Assembly (NCBI GenBank): GCA_014859215.1 | Contig: JACUUS010000083.1 | Span: 1 to 9,612 of the forward strand | DNA: 9,612 nt | Direction: 5' to 3' | From: Dehalococcoidia bacterium | GTDB taxonomy: Bacteria; Chloroflexota; Dehalococcoidia; SZUA-161 | Shown here: piece by piece, positions 5,831 to 9,612 of the stretch | How the letters are laid out: each line of letters starts with the position of its first letter | Position numbering within the stretch: position 1 is the first letter of the stretch | Made by a program: the position numbers and the translations under genes | The notes under the pieces: generated by a model | The model's input: the letters and a program-made list of their open reading frames with translations, nothing else | Told to the model about the DNA's origin: nothing | Database searches by the model: none

Positions 5831-7626
5831 TATGGAATAATTTCAAAAACGAAGTGGGGTTCTAATGTCGATATGTCAGATACGCAATCCTCACCATATT
5901 TCCAGCCGAAGAACTGCACAGTTGTCTTTTCGCGGCTGAAGTCGATAACCGCGAAGCCTGCCTTCTCGTAGCTGGGCAGCTCTTCCTCCACCGTGAGCCA
6001 TGTCGGGGGCTGTGCCTCGATGCCCCGAAGGCCCTCGGAGGGGTAACCGCCCTTGGCCACACCCAATGCACCCGTCAGCAGGGATGGGATAGGTTTATCC
6101 GCAAAGCTCAACTTGCCACTCCCATGAATCCAGCCGGCGGCCTGAGTATGCATGTCTCCACAGACAAACAGCGGCTGGCTGCTCTGCATTGAATAAGCTG
6201 CGTTCAGAATGCGGTTGTGCTGCTCAAACCAGCCTTCCTGCCACATGTATTTCTCCTCTTCTGTGGTCAGGTACGGGCCGTCGGGAGCTTTAGCTCTGAC
6301 GTCGGGATAGTACTCAAGCCACTTGCCCGCAGACCAGCCGACGGCGATAGGGGAGAAGTGCACCAGGTACCTGGTGTCCTCCGCCTCCATACGGTCTACG
6401 AGCCACTGCTCAGCGTCCATGGGAAAGAATGCGGCACTCGCGCCCGTGAGGGTGATATAACGGCGCATATCGTACATCAGGCCTTCAAGCAGATTACCAT
6501 ATCGCAGGGTGCCGAAGCTTTCCGATACGCCCTCAGTGCGGTCCGGCGCCCCTGTTCCCGGCAGCGACTGTGGGCGGTTCTCATCGGGGAGAAACTCGGG
6601 CAGGTACAGTTTCTGCGCCGTGCGGCCCAGCTCGATCATGAAGGGTTCAGGAGGAAATGAGACTCCCCCCTGCACGCGCGGACTTACCCATGACAGGAGC
6701 AATTTCCAGTCCCGGTAATCCCCTTCTATCGCTTCGTCATTCATAAAATAATCGTGGTCGTCCAGAATCCAGTAAGTCGGGGTTGACCGGAGGGCCGTTC
6801 CGTAGAGATAGGCTATCTGCGGGTCGACGGCTTTTTTCAAGACTTCCTCGTTGAAAGTCCCCATCACAGCTATATTCTGGTCGAAATCTCCGGCATAATG
6901 AATCGCGCGGCGCGATTTCCCCATATGCTGCGGGGTTATTCCGTACTTGATATCCCAGTAAATCTGGTCACCGGTACTTACCATCACGTCCGGGTTGAAC
7001 GAGAGAGCGTGATTGAGCAGCTGCTGACGGATTTCGACGGGCATCTGTCCGGTCCCGAACCAGGACCGCGTGGCGTCATGCCCGCCCGGGCAGGTGATGG
7101 CCAGTACCCGGAGTCGCTCGGGCTCACTGTCCGGCGCGGGAAATGTTCTGAGAGGCCAGGGGTCGCAGAGGGGGTGCCCCTCGTAGTCGTGCAACTGTAG
7201 CTGATAGACTGTGTCTGCCTGCAGGCCGGAGACATCGAACGCCCAGAAGTATCCGTACGTATCCGTCCGTGTACCTGATACCGTTAGATTGCCGTTAACC
7301 GTTAAGCGCGGGCTATCCAGGGGTTCCTCGAAAGAGGTCTTCAGCAGGATTCGAGAATCATTCACCGCAGGGAGGATGTGGACGACCTTTCCGTTGTCCC
7401 ATGCAGGGTCCGGGTGGTTGGGCTCGAAATGGACCGGAATAATGGGAATCACGAAGTACCAGGTGACCAGACCGGCAATCAGCACTGATGAACTGCCCCA
7501 CAGCACTTTCCGCTTCCTTGACTTAACGAAAATGGATGCGACGAGTAAGCCCACGACCGCAAACTGCGCCAGAACAACGGCTGATATGGGTGACCAGATA
7601 TATTCCCAGATAATCGAGGTGTCCAT
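5830..7626 (-). CDS. Membrane-anchored PhoD-like metallophosphatase
   Basis: Product of 598 residues, a phosphomonoesterase/phosphodiesterase-type enzyme of the PhoD family, substrate unknown. Two membrane helices (about 14-34 and 42-65) separated by the basic KSRKRK predict the remainder outside the membrane. A beta-rich PhoD N-terminal domain (about 80-165) precedes the catalytic domain: ITCPGG with C179, DVMVSTGDQIYWD (213-225), YWILDDHDYFMND (285-297), YDMRRY (385-390) and VCGDMHTQAAGW (488-499). These match the metal-binding blocks of PhoD, including the cysteine, aspartates and histidines, so activity is likely. It lacks the twin-arginine signal peptide of classical PhoD. The frame also opens with a TTG at 7629 directly before the ATG at 7626; ATG is preferred, with a G-run (GGGGGGAAG) as the likely ribosome site. 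It sits between two paralogous membrane proteins on the same strand and has its own promoter. Confidence 0.88.
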   Translation of the reverse strand: MDTSIIWEYIWSPISAVVLAQFAVVGLLVASIFVKSRKRKVLWGSSSVLIAGLVTWYFVIPIIPVHFEPNHPDPAWDNGKVVHILPAVNDSRILLKTSFEEPLDSPRLTVNGNLTVSGTRTDTYGYFWAFDVSGLQADTVYQLQLHDYEGHPLCDPWPLRTFPAPDSEPERLRVLAITCPGGHDATRSWFGTGQMPVEIRQQLLNHALSFNPDVMVSTGDQIYWDIKYGITPQHMGKSRRAIHYAGDFDQNIAVMGTFNEEVLKKAVDPQIAYLYGTALRSTPTYWILDDHDYFMNDEAIEGDYRDWKLLLSWVSPRVQGGVSFPPEPFMIELGRTAQKLYLPEFLPDENRPQSLPGTGAPDRTEGVSESFGTLRYGNLLEGLMYDMRRYITLTGASAAFFPMDAEQWLVDRMEAEDTRYLVHFSPIAVGWSAGKWLEYYPDVRAKAPDGPYLTTEEEKYMWQEGWFEQHNRILNAAYSMQSSQPLFVCGDMHTQAAGWIHGSGKLSFADKPIPSLLTGALGVAKGGYPSEGLRGIEAQPPTWLTVEEELPSYEKAGFAVIDFSREKTTVQFFGWKYGEDCVSDISTLEPHFVFEIIP

Positions 7627-7768
7627 CAAGCGCTTCCCCCCCAGTATCTGTGCACCGTATTTTCAGGCCGCCCTGAAGCCGGTCAGCCGGGCTGCCAAAG
7701 ATCTTAACTCAGGAACAGGCGCTCCGCCGCGGGTCCCGGAGAATACGCTCACGCGAATAATCGCTCCA

Positions 7769-7796
7769 ATAATATCACTGGCGCAACTATTTTCAA
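7769..7796 (-). promoter_or_regulatory. Promoter of the PhoD-like gene
   Basis: Minus-strand TTGAAA (7796-7791), 16-nt spacer, TATTAT (7774-7769), each five of six matches to the sigma70 consensus. Transcription would start near 7762, giving a leader of about 135 nt. The leader includes a small perfect hairpin TTCAGG-GCGG-CCTGAA (7677-7662) about 35 nt before the ATG. The gap 7627-7880 otherwise holds only the stem-loop at 7831-7861. Confidence 0.6.
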
Positions 7797-7830
7797 GATC
7801 TACTCATATCCCCGGTCAGCCATACATAGA

Positions 7831-7861
7831 CTCAGCGCCTGAGGTGCACTCAGGCGCTGAG
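7831..7861 (-). terminator. Stem-loop, probable terminator of paralogue 2
   Basis: A perfect 13-bp inverted repeat, CTCAGCGCCTGAG (7831-7843) and CTCAGGCGCTGAG (7849-7861), surrounds a 5-nt GTGCA loop. It lies 19 bp past the stop codon of the gene at 7881-8744 and ahead of the promoter of the PhoD-like gene. No clear U-run follows on the minus strand, so it may instead work as an RNA 3' end or processing structure. Its core matches the terminator at 4622-4651. Confidence 0.6.
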
Positions 7862-7880
7862 ACACCGTCCGGAGGTCGGG

Positions 7881-8744
7881 CTACGCCGTTTTGCGGCGCC
7901 CCAGTATCAGCACATCGATCAGGACCATCACGGCTCCCAGGCCGATCAGGAGCCACGGTATTACAGTCTTGAACCACATCAGCATAGTGCGGGAACTGGT
8001 CGCGACATCCATCAACTCGTCTACAGTCTGGTCAGCATAGTTTATGGTCGAGGACTGCACGAGAATGCGCTGTCCCTGCATATCCATCGTCGTGGTAGTT
8101 TCCGCCGTCTGGTTCACCACCGCGCCTGTCGACGGCTCGATCCAGAGCGTGATAGTCGTGGAGTAGAACATGTCCGCATTGGTTTGTGGATGCTTGCCAA
8201 GCGGCAGGTCCGCCTCCTCTATGACAAATACATACACATTAAGTCCCCGGAAAGACTCCGAATAGGAATAAGCTGCCGTCAGAGGCTGCCTGACTCCAGG
8301 GTTGTATAGACCGAAGGTAGTCTCAATCCCGAGAGGCCTGGGCGGGCCCCACCGTCCCGAACGTCCGCGCTCGTCAAGCGCTGGCACATATTCGAGCGAC
8401 CTTCGGTCGACGGTCAGGACACTGCTGTCACCATATTGGGCGAGGACATCGCCGGTAACGGCATTGGTGACCTTGCGGACCTCACTTATTTTTATCGCGC
8501 CGTTCACCGTGCCGATCGCTTCCTGCACTAGCTCCTGGGCCACAGGGAAGGTCATCGGGGCCTGTGTCTCAGGGTCCAGGACGGTGAAGGTCCCATCGAA
8601 ATAGTAGGTCCGGGCGTAATCCGCGGGCATCTTGTCCAGCGATGGAAATATAACCGTTACCCACAGGGCGCCCAGGATGATGAAAAGGATACCTACGATG
8701 GACACTATGTAGCCTGTTTTCTTTTTCTCTTTGGTGGTAGCCAT
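7881..8744 (-). CDS. DUF3068/PorA-like double-anchored membrane protein (paralogue 2)
   Basis: Product of 287 residues with the same plan as the gene at 4677-5540: a lysine-rich start (MATTKEKKKTG), a membrane helix at about 12-33, an extracytoplasmic domain and a C-terminal helix at about 261-281 ending GRRKTA. Conserved blocks include VIFPSLDKMP (31-40), VDRRSLEY (112-119), LDERGR (123-128), GKHPQT (183-188) and WIEPSTGAVVNQ (201-212). An ungapped hand alignment shifted by one residue gives about 156 identities in 277 positions, highest in these blocks and lowest in the membrane helices and residues 51-60. It has no cysteine. AGGAGG lies 3 nt before the ATG, slightly close but strong. A near-consensus promoter and ~125-nt leader lie upstream. 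The two copies are old enough to have diverged, so both are probably maintained by selection; the function is unknown. Confidence 0.75.
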   Translation of the reverse strand: MATTKEKKKTGYIVSIVGILFIILGALWVTVIFPSLDKMPADYARTYYFDGTFTVLDPETQAPMTFPVAQELVQEAIGTVNGAIKISEVRKVTNAVTGDVLAQYGDSSVLTVDRRSLEYVPALDERGRSGRWGPPRPLGIETTFGLYNPGVRQPLTAAYSYSESFRGLNVYVFVIEEADLPLGKHPQTNADMFYSTTITLWIEPSTGAVVNQTAETTTTMDMQGQRILVQSSTINYADQTVDELMDVATSSRTMLMWFKTVIPWLLIGLGAVMVLIDVLILGRRKTA

Positions 8745-8813
8745 AGTCCTCCTTTACGCGCTCCGGGCTTCCGGGATGTATCCGGATTCTAACGAGACAA
8801 TAATCCTGGAATC

Positions 8814-8903
8814 CACCTCCTTTCGCTTCTCTCAGGAAGCGAAGCTGGATTTGACGGTTCGCCGAATTTGCTCGATTCTAGGCCAAGTTGCACTACTTGT
8901 CAA
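8814..8903 (-). promoter_or_regulatory. Promoter and structured leader of paralogue 2
   Basis: Minus-strand TTGACA (8903-8898), 17-nt spacer, TAGAAT (8880-8875): an almost perfect sigma70 promoter. The leader of about 125 nt contains an 8-bp hairpin, TTCGCTTC (8843-8836) with GAAGCGAA (8829-8822), directly followed by AGGAGGTG (8821-8814), which lies 69 nt before the ATG at 8744. The same motif stands 68 nt before the ATG in the paralogue's leader. The rest of the gap up to 9012 shows no further feature I can name. Confidence 0.7.
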
Positions 8904-9012
8904 GCTGTTCGAACGTACCTGTCTTCCCGAACGATTGTCAGGGCTGAGCTCATTGACCGGTACCCTTTATACTCGCAATCCCCGCACCGGAATTGACATG
9001 AGCGGACCTCTG

Positions 9013-9498
9013 CTAAGTGGAGAACTCAAGGATGCAGGACCGGCCCCCTGCGCATATCTGTTCCTGCATCTTGAATCGGATATCTTTGCCGAATTCCCCG
9101 GCCCAGACCGCGTACTCTGTGTTGCATATCCTCGTCCCGACCTTGCCGGAAAGGCTCTCGCGGCCGGACTTGACCATCAATTCATGCCACGGACACCGTT
9201 TGTACACGATCCGGAAACCCTTCTTACCCGTTATCTCTTCCGTGCTTAAATCGTACTCTTCCAGTTTCAATTTAGCTGTCAGGCATTCACGCAAGGCGTC
9301 CACACCGGCGCCCAGATTGAGCATGGACTTCACCAGCCGCGCCTGCATCTTGGGCTGTACCTTCCAGACTTCCTCATCAATATCCAATGCGGCCTCGAAC
9401 CCGTACTTCTCCTCGACTTTCATGAACCAAAGCCCATCCACCGTTGAATAGCTCCGGTGCCACAACCGGATAACCTGGTCCGGCGTCAACTCAGACAT
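9013..9498 (-). CDS. DUF6125 / ATC-hydrolase-like small cysteine-containing protein
   Basis: Product of 161 residues, soluble, no signal peptide. The N-terminal WHRSYSTVDGLWFMKVEEKYGF region (from W13), the IDEEVWKV segment (40-47) and CPWHELMVKSGRE (102-114) followed by C125 and a C149-x5-C155 end resemble DUF6125 proteins, which I recall as frequent in Dehalococcoidia and anaerobic deltaproteobacteria and related to L-2-amino-thiazoline-4-carboxylate hydrolases. The conserved Cys and His residues (C102, H105, C125, C149, C155) could form a catalytic or metal site; which one cannot be told from sequence. The start is supported by GGAGG 5 nt before the ATG. It faces the same way as the upstream-lying paralogue 2 but that gene has its own promoter. 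Assignment is from remembered family appearance. Confidence 0.7.
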   Translation of the reverse strand: MSELTPDQVIRLWHRSYSTVDGLWFMKVEEKYGFEAALDIDEEVWKVQPKMQARLVKSMLNLGAGVDALRECLTAKLKLEEYDLSTEEITGKKGFRIVYKRCPWHELMVKSGRESLSGKVGTRICNTEYAVWAGEFGKDIRFKMQEQICAGGRSCILEFST

Positions 9499-9553
9499 CT
9501 GTTCCTCCAGAAATAAGCTTCAGAAGAGACAAACGAGAACCCCGCCAGCAAAA

Positions 9554-9571
9554 CATCCAGCTGTCTGGATG
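9554..9571. repeat. Small inverted repeat upstream of the DUF6125 gene
   Basis: CATCCAG (9554-9560) and CTGGATG (9565-9571) form a 7-bp stem around CTGT, about 55 bp upstream of the gene at 9013-9498. The palindrome GTGATCAC follows at 9598-9605. Either could be an operator or the 3' end of a gene beyond the edge; no role can be assigned. Confidence 0.35.
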
Positions 9572-9612
9572 CCTGGACATCGGGGCGCTCAGACACCGTG
9601 ATCACACTCCTT

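Noticed and set aside
8754..8816. Possible 20-codon leader peptide (GTG to TAA, minus strand) in the paralogue 2 leader
   Set aside because: Its GTG overlaps the AGGAGGTG motif, so the ribosome site would be too close, and the paralogous leader has no matching short frame.
8966..9000. Plus-strand TATACT and TTGACA-like sequences
   Set aside because: They are not spaced as a promoter and no plus-strand gene follows.
8731..9249. 172-residue plus-strand open frame across the paralogue 2 leader and the DUF6125 gene
   Set aside because: It crosses a strong opposing promoter and leader and then runs antisense to a supported gene; no ribosome site.
9486..9612. Open minus-strand frame from the right edge to a TGA overlapping the DUF6125 start by 13 bp
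   Set aside because: It could be the tail of an upstream gene, but about 40 codons without a recognisable motif and with mixed codon bias are not enough to call it.

Overview
The window looks like chromosomal DNA of a moderately GC-rich bacterium, most likely a member of the Chloroflexota and probably of the Dehalococcoidia. This rests on gene content, namely a bacterial NurA/HerA cassette, DUF3068-like double-anchored membrane proteins and a DUF6125-type protein, and on C/G-ending codons. It is a judgement from recall, not a database result.

Layout from left to right. (1) Positions 1-1020, minus strand: the N-terminal part of the membrane AAA+ protease FtsH, running off the left edge. The reading frame appears to break in the last ~50 bases at the edge. 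(2) Positions 1021-1178: a compact divergent promoter region with an extended -10 element facing each way. (3) Positions 1179-4602, plus strand: a tightly overlapping three-gene operon encoding a NurA-family nuclease, a small stand-alone protein that resembles a HAS barrel, and a HerA-family hexameric ATPase/translocase. By analogy with archaea this is a DNA-end resection machine with an additional small subunit. (4) Positions 4622-4651: a strong stem-loop that terminates transcription between convergent genes. (5) Positions 4677-8744, minus strand: two paralogous 287-residue double-anchored membrane proteins (DUF3068/PorA-like, about 56% identical in a hand alignment) flank a membrane-anchored PhoD-like metallophosphatase. 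Each of the three genes has its own recognisable sigma70-type promoter and a leader of about 125-135 nt. The two paralogues share promoter sequence and leader layout, so the duplication carried its control region with it. (6) Positions 9013-9498, minus strand: a small cysteine-containing protein of the DUF6125 / ATC-hydrolase-like kind.

No tRNA, rRNA, CRISPR array, transposase or phage gene was seen. The two parts worth a second look are the NurA-HAS-HerA cassette, especially the unassigned middle protein and the cysteine cluster in NurA, and the paralogue-phosphatase-paralogue cluster with its conserved long leaders.
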